Positions 54,857 to 64,000 of a stretch of 64,000 bases of DNA are shown piece after piece. Where the stretch lies: positions 1 to 64,000 of the forward strand of contig JBLWGC010000160.1 of assembly GCA_048772705.1 (NCBI GenBank), given 5' to 3'. The notes below the pieces were generated by a model, which worked only from the letters and a program-made list of their open reading frames with translations, did not search any database and had not been told where the DNA came from. A program made the position numbers and the translations under genes. The DNA comes from Leidyana gryllorum EB-2025a. Taxonomy: Eukaryota > Apicomplexa. The first letter of the stretch is position 1. Every line of letters starts with the position of its first letter.

Positions 54857-54910
54857 GCGAAACTGAAGCTGTAAGCGCCCACGTGGCGCGAAACTGAAGC
54901 TGTAAGCGCC
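54857..54910 (+). promoter_or_regulatory. Duplicated 23-bp element flanking CACGTG, upstream of paralog C
   Basis: GCGAAACTGAAGCTGTAAGC... (23 bp, ending GCC) occurs at 54857-54879 and again, perfect, at 54888-54910. The 8-bp spacer contains the palindrome CACGTG (E-box-like). The core TGTAAGCG also lies upstream of paralog B (about 52463) and, inverted, at about 55012-55020. Its position before a family gene suggests a shared control element, unproven. Confidence 0.55.
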
Positions 54911-55502
54911 ACAGGGCGACTTTGCTCGACTTTGCTGACTTTGCCCTTCTGGGGGAGACGGCGGCTGTTACGGCCACTATCGCTCTACGACCCGCTGAAA
55001 TGGAGAGTGCCGCTTACAACGCCCTCTCTCTCCCTCACCAATGTACAGGTGCACCCTGGCGTTTTGGGACTTTAGTCATGCACACGTGCTGCGGCGACGT
55101 GCCGTGGACGTGGGATGGTGGTGCGTGGTGTGAGGAGACGGGTCGAAGTACATTGGAGTTTTTGAGAGTGGCGATGGATCGCTGAGTTGGGGAGTGTTCT
55201 TGGGAGAGTATCATAATGGTGTCGTTACTGCACGTCACTGAGCTGAGGTACCTGACGAGTTTGATCTTGCGATTCTACACGATGACATTCGGAGTGAGTA
55301 CAAGTTGGCTATGGATGGGTTTATCGACGTGTCTTAGGTGCAATTCCAGTCGTTGCGTGGTGATCTGTCATCACTACCGTCGCTTCCTGCCGACTTGAGG
55401 GGGCCGCTCTTGAGAGGGAGTGTGCCCGCTCAGTTCCAGTGGGCGCGACGGGTTCTGGCGGACCAGTGGGGAGTGCCAACCACATTCTTTCACAAGGGAG
55501 AA

Positions 55503-57452
55503 ATGCCGTTGGACTTGTTGGTCAGTTGGGACGTGGAGGAGGTGGATCAGAATCTGCACCGTCGACTCCACCGACCATCGAAAGTTCACCCCCCGCCTTC
55601 CCCGCATGGCATCATCCACACGGCGCCTACGGTGCAGGATGGAGGTGACAACGTGGACGGAGGGCACTTGACGGCGCCTCTCCTGCGGACTCGACCACCG
55701 CTACTCGAGTCTCTGGAAGCGGTGGGTGCTTTCACGGGACCAAAGCTGCGGAAGAAGCGCACACTTGATCAATCCGACCCGGAGACGGCTGTGGCCAAAC
55801 GGCGACGACACTCACTGCTCGGAAACGACAGAGACATGAACTTTTTGGCCGATATGGCTTCACTATCACTGTCACCACTTGCGGAAGGCGTCCACGGCAT
55901 CATCCCCTGTGAATCGATGAGGAGCGACTCGCAAAAAAGTTGGTCGGCGATTGATCTCAGTCCCGATCAACATGTCTACTATTCCCCACAGACTCAAACT
56001 GCCCAATATTTGAGATCTCAGATGAAGCTATCGCCACTCCCACTGCTCTTCATACCTTCGACCGGTCACCCGCATAACGCCACCATGGAACCTTCGAATG
56101 ATCAGATCGATGTAGATCTCGTTTACAGTACGCTTGGCTTAAACGTTTCAAATGATTCTTCCGATGCTAAAGATGTGTTCGCTGTCAGACAGACCACACT
56201 GCGGAAGCTTTGGTATCTGGTCGACTTGATGACCTTTAGGCTGACCAATCCCACCACTTCCGTCAGGGCTATCGGAGCCGATACGTGGCAACGTTCAGTC
56301 AACCACCAATGGCGTCACACAGACCGATACCAGCGCTATCCAGAGTCCATATTGCAGGACGCAAAACTCAGAGAAACACACCTTCCAGACTCAATGCTAT
56401 TGCCAATCACCCCTGAAATGGACAGTGGTGGCCTCAAATTCTCATCAGCACAAGACTTGTTCAGACAAAGAAAGTTTGCCCACAGCAACCGACTCTGCGC
56501 CCCTTTCAACAGAACCGACAATGTCCGACGCGATCCATTCACCTACTTTTATCTCCCAGCGCTCTGCCCCATAGGCAAACTGTGCCCCAACATATGCTGT
56601 CCCTACAGCCACTCGCACCTCGAGCTACGACTTCATCCCATATGCTACCGGACAAAACCGTGTCAAAGACCACACCACTGCCACACGGACCACTGCAATT
56701 ACACCCACAACGAGCATCAAGTCGTCCAGGCGAAGACACTGTGGATACTTTGGGAAGAGCACTGGTGCGGATGGCGTCTGGCGTTACCCGCGATCGAATT
56801 CTATGTCGGTCTCATCACCGGGGTTCAGGCGGGTGAGTCTTTTACCATTTCTTCTGCTCCCATTCGCTCTGCAGAGGTCAGAAGGGTCCGTAGAGAACTG
56901 CATCGCGCCCGAGACATTCGTCTCGACCAAATGACTCTGGAGGAGGTGGACGAGCTAAAGTCCCTCGAAGACGAGTCCGGTTGGCTCAACAACTTTGACA
57001 TCAAACTCTCAGCTCAACCGCTCAATCCCCTCTTTGGACTCGTTTTCCGCACCAAAGCCGTTGGTATCTTTTGGGATTTGCAAAGGCGACGCAGACAGAG
57101 TCCCCAAGTCATAAGTCTCATTGCTGACAAACTCCACCACATCTCCCGAGAATGGCTCGACTGCTTCAACCTCTCCAATTCCAGGCACTCAGGACCACTC
57201 CAACAGGATTTCTGCCTCTCGGACATCTCTCTGCCACCCGACTCGGACCCACACCGCATCGACCTCACCGGGCCACTTTTCCACGCGGCTGAGCCTCGGT
57301 GCGAGCGAACTTTCACGGCCACGAGCGATGGAGACGGAGCGGCAGAAATCACACCGGCAACAAAGAGATCCTGGGCAGACATTGTCAGATGTGGAAGCAG
57401 TCAGACCACTATGGCGTCGTTCTCGGAGAATTTGGAGGCCACTTCTAATTAG
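55503..57452 (+). CDS. Tandem CCCH zinc-finger family protein, paralog C
   Basis: About 635 residues from the first in-frame ATG; the frame is open further up (from about 55338) and weak exon candidates exist at 54960-55290, so the N-terminus is uncertain. N-domain: HVYYSPQTQTAQYLRSQMK, LPLLFIPSTG, LWYLVDLMTFRLTNPT. Zinc block complete: RRDPFTYFYLPALCPI, CPNICCPYSH, 16-residue linker (LHPICYRT), C-x5-C-x4-C-x3-H second finger. TLWILWEEHWCGWRLALPAI next. A 42-nt intron at 56833-56874 keeps the frame, so it is easily missed; its position and phase match A, B and D. C-terminal domain IKLSAQPLNPLFGLVF, GIFWDLQRRR; tail motif KRSWADIVRC as in B. A nuclear-signal-like KLRKKRT and KRRRH lie in the first 120 residues. 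Confidence 0.83.
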   Translation: MPLDLLVSWDVEEVDQNLHRRLHRPSKVHPPPSPHGIIHTAPTVQDGGDNVDGGHLTAPLLRTRPPLLESLEAVGAFTGPKLRKKRTLDQSDPETAVAKRRRHSLLGNDRDMNFLADMASLSLSPLAEGVHGIIPCESMRSDSQKSWSAIDLSPDQHVYYSPQTQTAQYLRSQMKLSPLPLLFIPSTGHPHNATMEPSNDQIDVDLVYSTLGLNVSNDSSDAKDVFAVRQTTLRKLWYLVDLMTFRLTNPTTSVRAIGADTWQRSVNHQWRHTDRYQRYPESILQDAKLRETHLPDSMLLPITPEMDSGGLKFSSAQDLFRQRKFAHSNRLCAPFNRTDNVRRDPFTYFYLPALCPIGKLCPNICCPYSHSHLELRLHPICYRTKPCQRPHHCHTDHCNYTHNEHQVVQAKTLWILWEEHWCGWRLALPAIEFYVGLITGVQAGESFTISSAPIRSAEVRRVRRELHRARDIRLDQMTLEEVDELKSLEDESGWLNNFDIKLSAQPLNPLFGLVFRTKAVGIFWDLQRRRRQSPQVISLIADKLHHISREWLDCFNLSNSRHSGPLQQDFCLSDISLPPDSDPHRIDLTGPLFHAAEPRCERTFTATSDGDGAAEITPATKRSWADIVRCGSSQTTMASFSENLEATSN

Positions 57453-57617
57453 CGGTATCCGTATAAGCCACGATAATACAACAATCGATCAAACATTCGA
57501 AAGTGCCCAATAACTTTTCGCCAAGTTTCAGTCCCGATAACTCAATTCGCATCCCATTATTGTTGTACACATTGTAAAATTTCATATCCTTCTGGACTCA
57601 GTGATCTGCCCATCGAA

Positions 57618-57643
57618 CGATCGATCGATCGATCGATCGATCG
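57618..57643. repeat. (CGAT)6 palindromic microsatellite
   Basis: Twenty-six bases of uninterrupted CGAT, self-complementary along its whole length, ending 12 bp before the ATG of the Hsp70-like gene. It falls in the presumed promoter or 5' UTR and could form a hairpin. Confidence 0.9.
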
Positions 57644-57655
57644 GTGTCCGGCGAG

Positions 57656-59719
57656 ATGCCCCCAAGAATTTCAGTCGGAATCGACTTTGGAGTCGTCGAT
57701 TCAATCGCAGCTGTGATCCATCTCGATGAATTAACGGAAGTAATCACAATTGATGGAAAGAACCGAATACCGAACATTGTATATCTCGGCCCAGATCCCC
57801 GAATTCAGCCACCCATTGTGGGACTTCCCGCACAACGCTTCCGGTATACGGATCCATTCTTCACAGTGTATAACATACTGCCGCTTTTGGGTCGTCAAAT
57901 AACTCACCCAACGGTTCAACGACTGAAAGCCAAACTCAGTTATCGGCTGTCGAAAGGGAGCGGTGCCAAAGTTCTGGTGGGACATTGTCGCGACCATCCC
58001 GAAGTCATCGTAGCGATGATTCTACGGAAAATCCGGCTGACTGCGGGGACACAACTGGAAGGTGAAGTGGAGACTGCAACAATCGCCGTCCCGTCCGACT
58101 TTGACGGCACGCAGCGTCGCGCAATGGAGTCTGCTGGATATATTGCCGGATTCAAGAACGTCGACGTAATCGACAGGCGATCTGCGCTTTCTCATTGGAT
58201 TGAGAAAAAGATCCAATGGCCTCAGAAACTGTTGTTATACGATTTCGGCTATAATGTGGAGGCGTCTCTGATCGACGTGTCCAGGGTGCCGACCTCAGCA
58301 AGCTTATGGCCTGTGAGAGCTTCGTATTGCGCAACAATCGATTCCGAAGAAGTGGGGGGAGGAAAGAGCGAAGAGACACTGTTTGATCATTGTGTCCGAG
58401 AATTCGACCGTTTGTACGGATCCGAGTGGAAGGCCTCTCAACGTTGGGCGTCGAGTTTGCGGTCAGCGTGCGAAGATGCAATTCGAAAGCTGACAGTGGA
58501 GGATAAAACGACGATCACTGTAAAAGTCGACAGTAAAGCGTACGAAGTGATTGTTACGCGGAGAGCGTTGGAATCATTGAATGAGAGTCATTTCGAAAAG
58601 TGTCGATCGATTATTCGCGACCTTTTGACACAATCTCAATTGTCAGTGACGGATGTCACAAACTTCGCCATATCGAGTCGGGCTTCTGTTCTGCCAACTT
58701 TGAGAACTCATCTCGTCACTGAGCTGAAGGAGGTGACGAATGAGGGGGCGGAGTTTTGGATCGCTTTCGGAGCGGCTCTCCGGCGTTGTCGCTTCGACTA
58801 CCGGGAAAGACTCCGACTTCCCATTATTGTCGCTTCTGGAAACACACTGACACAGATGGTATCTGTTAACGAGATCCTACCCACAACACTACTGGCTAGA
58901 ACTCCCTCTCCCTCGAATGACGGAGTGCCCACTGCCCTAAATCTGTATGAGGGGTATTTCACAAATGTCGGACGCAACAAATACCTCTGCAGCCTCAGTC
59001 CGGGGGACAGGATATATTTGAGGGCTGACGGTGTAGTCGAAGTGAATAAAAAATATCGGGCAGTACTGAGTGGATTTGAGTCGCAAATGTCTCTGACGGC
59101 CGTATCGGTGTTTAAGAAACGGTTGGAAAGACCGTTTACGACTTCGGACAGAAAGTGCGCCGCAGTGAAACATATTACTTTTGCGTTTGCGGGTGTCATT
59201 GACACTGTTCTGAGCGCAAATCAATCGAAGTTCGGTACTGAGGTCGCGGGTCGGGAGATTGCCGACGTCCGCACTCTACTCGAAGAATTATCCTCTCTCG
59301 GAGACGATTCGGACTTCGAGAGTTATTTCGAATTGTTGGACATCGTGTGTGGCCCTTTGCTGTCCTTTCTGGGCCAATCGATGGTTAGAGAACACTTTAG
59401 AGCTCTTATGGGTCCGAAGGCGCTGAGTGTCGAAGAGAAAAGGGAAATCTGCGAGCGTTGGGATTATTGGCGAACGGCTTACGACTCCTGGGCTGCTATC
59501 AAATGGCACGAAATCTGCGGAGAAAGCCACAGAGGGAACGGCGAGAGCGATTTGTGGCATTGGAGCAGAGACCGCAGTATTGCAGAAGAGATCGAAGAGG
59601 GATCGACGGATTTCGTCTCCTATTCTCGGGAGGACAGAATGGCACAAGTTGGGGAGGAATCACAATTTTATGTGCAGTCGGTGACCGATGTGACCACCGG
59701 TGTCGGCTGCGCTGAGTAA
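57656..59719 (+). CDS. Divergent Hsp70-like protein
   Basis: 687 residues, one exon, full Hsp70 length. Nucleotide-binding landmarks: VGIDFGVVDSIAAVI (phosphate 1, GIDLGTTNS in Hsp70), TIAVPSDFDGTQRRAMESAG (compare TVPAYFNDSQRQATKDAG), and LLLYDFGYNVEASLIDVS, where the usual D-L-G-G-G-T-x-D phosphate-2 loop has lost its Gly-Gly-Thr. The late AIG-helix is recognisable as FWIAFGAALRRC. A substrate-domain-like part follows (MVSVNEILPTTLLARTPS, ADGVVEVNKKYR), then a helical lid. No EEVD tail and no ER or organelle signal. ATP hydrolysis is doubtful with this loop; a holdase or adaptor role is possible. It sits between paralogs C and D on the same strand. Confidence 0.85.
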   Translation: MPPRISVGIDFGVVDSIAAVIHLDELTEVITIDGKNRIPNIVYLGPDPRIQPPIVGLPAQRFRYTDPFFTVYNILPLLGRQITHPTVQRLKAKLSYRLSKGSGAKVLVGHCRDHPEVIVAMILRKIRLTAGTQLEGEVETATIAVPSDFDGTQRRAMESAGYIAGFKNVDVIDRRSALSHWIEKKIQWPQKLLLYDFGYNVEASLIDVSRVPTSASLWPVRASYCATIDSEEVGGGKSEETLFDHCVREFDRLYGSEWKASQRWASSLRSACEDAIRKLTVEDKTTITVKVDSKAYEVIVTRRALESLNESHFEKCRSIIRDLLTQSQLSVTDVTNFAISSRASVLPTLRTHLVTELKEVTNEGAEFWIAFGAALRRCRFDYRERLRLPIIVASGNTLTQMVSVNEILPTTLLARTPSPSNDGVPTALNLYEGYFTNVGRNKYLCSLSPGDRIYLRADGVVEVNKKYRAVLSGFESQMSLTAVSVFKKRLERPFTTSDRKCAAVKHITFAFAGVIDTVLSANQSKFGTEVAGREIADVRTLLEELSSLGDDSDFESYFELLDIVCGPLLSFLGQSMVREHFRALMGPKALSVEEKREICERWDYWRTAYDSWAAIKWHEICGESHRGNGESDLWHWSRDRSIAEEIEEGSTDFVSYSREDRMAQVGEESQFYVQSVTDVTTGVGCAE

Positions 59720-59887
59720 CGGTGATCGACCGGAGGATCAAAATGGAAAATGTGTGACCCATGCGATTGTTGGACACTGTCGCGCACTTTTGTCTACTCA
59801 CCGATTGCATGTACGAGTTGAACTCGAAGACTTACGGAGTGGTTAAATGTGTCACGCAAAAGAATCTGACCAAACATTTCAACAAGA

Positions 59888-62800
59888 ATGAAGTCTGGTA
59901 CCAAAGCTCGAGTCCCGAACGTCCATCCGGGCGAGGATACCGCCCCACCACCTCAAGTTGACTGGGCAACAACGGCTCTGCAAGAAGATCAGTTGTTCTA
60001 CTTTTGTCCTCAACTTCAGATCGAGCAGTATGAGAGCGCTGCTAATAATCAGCCCTCCCGACCCCTGATGTTGTTGGCCTCCTCCTCCGGTCGTGCAGAA
60101 GAGAACACGACGACCCCACAAGTCGAGGCCGCTGAAGAAGCAGCCGTTCAGACGGTTCTGCGTATAGACGATTCAGTCAAAGATATATATGTCATCAAGA
60201 AGTGCCGTCTGCGAGACTATTGGAATCAATTGGACTATCTGTGCCGAAAACTGACTGCTCACGAGGTGACTCTGCCCAGTATCGCCAATGACGGCTGGCA
60301 GCGAGACGTCAACCCGCAGTGGCGTCAAGGCGCAAACTTCCAATCGTATCCAGCTCACCTCGTCAAGAAATGGCGAGACAACGGCAGGACTCTCCCAGCT
60401 GCCAACACCTTCCCCATAACCCCCTATCTGAGGAGCGGCCAGTTTGCCTTCTCGACGGCCTACGCTTACATCCAACACGGTCAGTGGGACCAGGCCAACC
60501 TGACATGTGCGCCGTTCCAAGTCAAACCGCTGCTCAGGCGAGACCCGTTCACCTACTTTTACCTCCCGACTATCTGTCCAAAGAGCACCCAGTGTCCCAA
60601 CCTATGCTGCCCCTTCGGTCATTCACCCCTCGAGATATCTCTCCATCCCATCACATGGAAATGGAAGTCCTGCTGGTATGGAACTGGATGCCGCCGCCGA
60701 GCCAACTGCATCTTCGCCCACGGCCAGAAAGAGTCGGAGAATAGCAGAAACGCCTGGCTGCTCTGGGAGAGACACTGGGCCGGCTGGAGACTGGCCCTCA
60801 CAGCCATCAAAGTCTACGCTGCTCGTATATCTGCTGCCGATACCCCCGGTAAGTGAACTTACACAACGAAACTTACCTCCAACTCGTGTAATCATTCTCA
60901 GAACTCACTGAACTGCTCTACGGCATCGAATGCTCACGTGACCGACGCATCAATGGGGCCACCATCGATGATCTCGAAACCCTCAAAGAGTACGAAGATG
61001 CACCCCACTGGTTCACTGACTTCGACATGAAACTATCGGCCCAACCACTCAACCCTCTCTTTGGCATCGTCTACACAGCTCGAATCGCGGCACCCCACTG
61101 GGATCTCCTCAACCGTCGCAATGCCCCCCACGTCGTTCGCCATCACTTCTTCCACATTGTCAATATCTGCAATGAAATGTGGGAGGATTGCTACAATCTT
61201 TGCGCCGCCCGCACATCACATCCCCTCGGATGTGCCCAAATGGGGGACGCCGTCGCTGAAAAAGGCAAAATCGAACAGTCTCCCATCTACAGAGTCGGCA
61301 GCAGCGCCTCAACCAGTGCAGGACGACCCAGCATCAGCAACACGGACTATTCTCGCCGAAGCACATACACTAACACCACTCCATCCAACCGCCCGTCGAG
61401 AAGCAGCTACAATGCTGGCTATCAAAACACAAACAACTTGGCCCCCGCCAACAATCATTCAAACCCTAACCCCAGGCGACTTTCAGCCGATGCGGCTGAA
61501 TTTCACCCACCACCGCCCAATCCCTTCAAAATCCAAAGCCGCAACGTTCCTCACGACCAACCTAATCAACCCAAATCAGGAACGCACCAACCCGCCCACT
61601 CCAGAGTTCAACCAGATGTGGAGTACTTCCAAACCGACCCAACGCCAAAATCAAAGAAAGGGAAGTCCAAGCCTGGAAAGGGCAATCAAACTGCTGCAAC
61701 CTCTCACCAAATCCCAGCCAAGCCTCAGAATCAAAAGCAAGCCCAACAACCCCCAAATCCGAAATCAGGAAAGCAGAATCAGGAACGAAGCGAGAACAAG
61801 AATAATGTAGTTTTACCTCCAGCGTCGCACCCACCAGCCGAGGGCACCAAAAAGGGCAAAGGCAGCGGGAAGAAGCGACCTCAACCCAATGACAGAGTAT
61901 CAGACGCATTGCCTCCCCTCAACGCAGTTTCGTCCCTCGGTAGAGCCCTCCAGCCCGATCCAGCAAAACTGGAAGAGACTCCACCGAAAGGAGGGCAACT
62001 TCAACAGCCGGTTTACAAGAAGCGTCGAAAGGACCAGACCGTGGAAAAAGCAGCAGCCCCACAACCAGCTCCCCCTGAGTCCGAGGGACTGCCCCCACTG
62101 CACGCCGTCTCATCGCTCGGCAGAGCCCTCCAGCCCGAACCACCGAAGCAGCAGGAGTCGCCAGTCAAGGCAGCACCAGCTGGTGAAGCGGCTTCCAAGA
62201 AGCGGAGTAAGGATAAGGGGGCGAAGAAAGACGCCGCTGCCCCACCAACTCCCAATGACTCCGAGGGACTGCCCCCACTGCACGCCGCCTCATCACTCGG
62301 CAGAGCCCTCCAGCCCGAACCACCGAAGCCGCAGGAGTCGCCAGTCAAGGCAGCACCAGCTGCTGAAGTAGCCGACAAGAAGCGCGAGAAGCGGAATAAG
62401 GATAAGGGGGCGAAGAAAGACGCCGCTGCCCCACCAACTCCCCCTGAGTCCGAGGGACTGCCCCCACTGCACGCCGTCTCATCGCTCGGCAGAGCCCTCC
62501 AGCCCGAACCACCGAAGCAGCAGGAGTCGCCAGTCAAGGCAGCACCAGCTGGTGAAGTAGCCGACAAGAAGCGCGAGAAGCGGAATAAGGATAAGGGGGC
62601 GAAGAAAGACGCCGCTGCCCCACCAACTCCCAATGACTCCGAGGGACTGCCCCCACTGCACGCCGCCTCATCACTCGGCAGAGCCCTCCAGCCCGAACCA
62701 CCGAAGCCGCAGGAGTCGCCAGTCAAGGCAGCACCAGCTGGTGAAGTAGCCGACAAGAAGCGCGAGAAGCGGAATAAGGATAAGGGGGCGAAGAAAGACG

Positions 62801-64000
62801 CCGCTGCCCCACCAACTCCCCCTGAGTCCGAGGGACTGCCCCCACTGCACGCCGCCTCATCGCTCGGCAGAGCCCTCCAGCCCGAACCACCGAAGCCGCA
62901 GGAGTCGCCTGTCAAGGCAGCACCAGCTGGTGAAGCGGCTTCCAAGAAGCGCGAGAAGCGGAATAAGGATAAGGGGGCGAAGAAAGACGCCGCTGGTCCA
63001 CCAGCTCCCCCTGAGTCCGAGGCACTGCCCCCACTGCACGCCGCCTCATCGCTCGGCAGAGCCCTCCAGCCAGAACCACCGAAGCCGCAGGAGTCGCCTG
63101 TCAAGGCAGCACCAGCTGGTGAAGCGGCTTCCAAGAAGCGCGAGAAGCGGAATAAGGATAAGGGGGCGAAGAAAGACGCCGCTGGTCCACCAGCTCCCCC
63201 TGAGTCCGAGGCACTGCCCCCACTGCACGCCGCCTCATCGCTCGGCAGAGCCCTCCAGCCCGAACCACCGAAGCCGCAGGAGTCGCCAGTCAAGGCAGCA
63301 CCAGCTGGTGAAGCGGCTTCCAAGAAGCGCGAGAAGCGGAATAAGGATAAGGGGGTGAAGAAAGACGCCGCTGGTCCACCAGCTCCTCCTGAGTCCGAGG
63401 CACTGCCCCCACTGCACGCCGCCTCATCGCTCGGCAGAGCCCTCCAGCCCGAACCACCGAAGCCGCAGGAGTCGCCAGCCAAGGCAGCACCAGCTGATGA
63501 TGCGGCTTCCAAGAAGCGTAAGAAGCGGAATAAGGATAAGGGGGCGAAGGAAGGCGCCGCTGGTCCACCAGCTCCCAATGACTCCGAGGGACTGCCCCCA
63601 CTGCACGCCGCCTCATCACTCGGCAGAGCCCTCCAGCCCGAACCACCGAAGCAGCAGGAGTCGCCAGTCAAGGCAGCACCAGCTGGTGAAGCGGCTTCCA
63701 AGAAGCGGAGTAAGGATAAGGGGGCGAAGAAAGACGCCGCTGCCCCACCAACTCCCACTGAGTCCGATGGACTGCCACCACTCCAAACTGTCTCATCACT
63801 GGGCAGATCATTGCAACCCGCACCGGCGAAGTCCCAGAAGAAGACGCAAGGCGGTAAGAGCATCTCAACTGACCTCCAATCCACCTTACCAACCTCAGGG
63901 TCTGAAATGCGCCATTCAGATGCCCCTGATGAGGCACAAGAGCAGAAAGCTGGGGAACAGAACAAAACTGGAGACAGGCCAGGTCTGCGGGAGGAACACG
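59888..64000 (+). CDS. Tandem CCCH zinc-finger family protein, paralog D, with long repeat tail (3' partial)
   Basis: Starts MKSGTKARVPNVHPGEDT. N-domain DQLFYFCPQLQIEQYE and ISVxV-type spacing as in B and C. Zinc block RRDPFTYFYLPTICPKST, finger 1 C-x5-C-x4-C-x3-H, 16-residue linker (LHPITWKW), finger 2 C-x5-C-x5-C-x3-H (one residue longer), then WLLWERHWAGWRLALTAI. Phase-1 intron 60849-60901 as in A-C. The second exon has FDMKLSAQPLNPLFGIVY and WEDCYNLC, then leaves the family: Ser/Thr/Pro/Gln-rich, then Lys-rich, then the 63-residue repeats. The frame is open from 60902 to the window edge with no stop, at least 1,033 codons, giving a protein over 1,350 residues and cut by the window. Confidence 0.82.
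61905..63840 (+). repeat. Tandem 180-189-bp coding repeats
   Basis: Nine well-conserved units (LPPLHA starts at 62089, 62269, 62458, 62647, 62836, 63025, 63214, 63403, 63592) flanked by diverged units at about 61911 and 63772. Most are 189 bp (63 codons), two intervals are 180 bp. Each unit reads SSLGRALQPEPPK, then ESPVKAAPA, then a Lys-rich KKREKRNKDKGAKKDA stretch and PP. High identity points to recent unequal crossing-over or conversion. Also open on the reverse strand for 650 codons by base-composition accident. Confidence 0.93.

Noticed and set aside
62013-63965. 650-codon open frame on the minus strand across the tandem repeats
   Set aside because: It is the mirror of the 189-bp repeats; the plus frame is continuous with the conserved exon of paralog D, so the reverse frame is a composition artefact.
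1-64000. Transposons, retroelements, virus-like elements, CRISPR arrays or toxin remnants
   Set aside because: No polymerase, integrase, transposase, capsid or envelope-like protein, no terminal repeats and no regularly spaced non-coding repeats were seen.

Overview
The window is one stretch of nuclear DNA from a very gene-dense protist. I count about 30 protein genes on both strands, most split by short GT-AG introns (mostly 29-75 nt) and separated by 0-150 bp, with some starts and stops touching or overlapping. Features pointing to an alveolate, and more tentatively to an apicomplexan such as a compact-genome gregarine, are a protein kinase with the SLEN / D-x-GQAV style of catalytic loop, centrin, a mucin-like type I surface protein and extreme compaction. 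The species assignment is inference only. I found no tRNA, rRNA, transposon, retroelement, virus-like element or CRISPR array.

Left part (1-24.7 kb), mostly housekeeping: a Cdc48-N-like/RING protein, a C2-like protein, a RAD51 paralog, a small Ser-rich protein, a coiled-coil protein with three FGKPF repeats, a WW-domain protein, a kinase with a 550-residue disordered N-terminus, a BTB/KCTD-type protein, the ribosome-biogenesis HEAT protein UTP10/HEATR1 (about 7 kb), ribosomal protein eL29, a DnaQ-type exonuclease with a Mut7-C domain, V-ATPase subunit E, an acyltransferase and a possible Ufd1-like protein.

Middle part (24.8-47.2 kb): a large mucin-like surface protein, ARS2/SERRATE, a CDK11-type kinase, the splicing factor SYF1/XAB2, centrin, two low-complexity proteins (one Lys/Ala-rich with a C-terminal Cys pair motif), UDP-glucose 6-dehydrogenase, UBC13, a cullin and the tRNA methyltransferase TRM7/FTSJ1. 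RNA processing (ARS2, CDK11, SYF1, TRM7, UTP10) and ubiquitin transfer (RING, UBC13, cullin) are the recurrent themes. I see no operon-like functional logic, though several same-strand neighbours are almost gapless.

Right part (47.4-64 kb), the accessory region: a tandem family of four diverged paralogs (A-D), plus one N-terminal fragment. They share an N-terminal domain, a tandem CCCH zinc-finger block resembling the plant RR-TZF type (second finger and 16-residue linker match), and a C-terminal domain (SAQPLNPLFG motif) joined through a phase-1 intron at the same place in all four. A full-length but very divergent Hsp70-like gene sits between C and D. Paralog D carries a Lys/Pro/Ala-rich tail of 180-189-bp tandem repeats that is still open at the window edge. 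Upstream regions of B and C share a TGTAAGCG element. This array is the best candidate for an undescribed system.

A second genome-scale signal is a perfect palindrome of the CACACGTGTG type inside predicted introns of unrelated genes.
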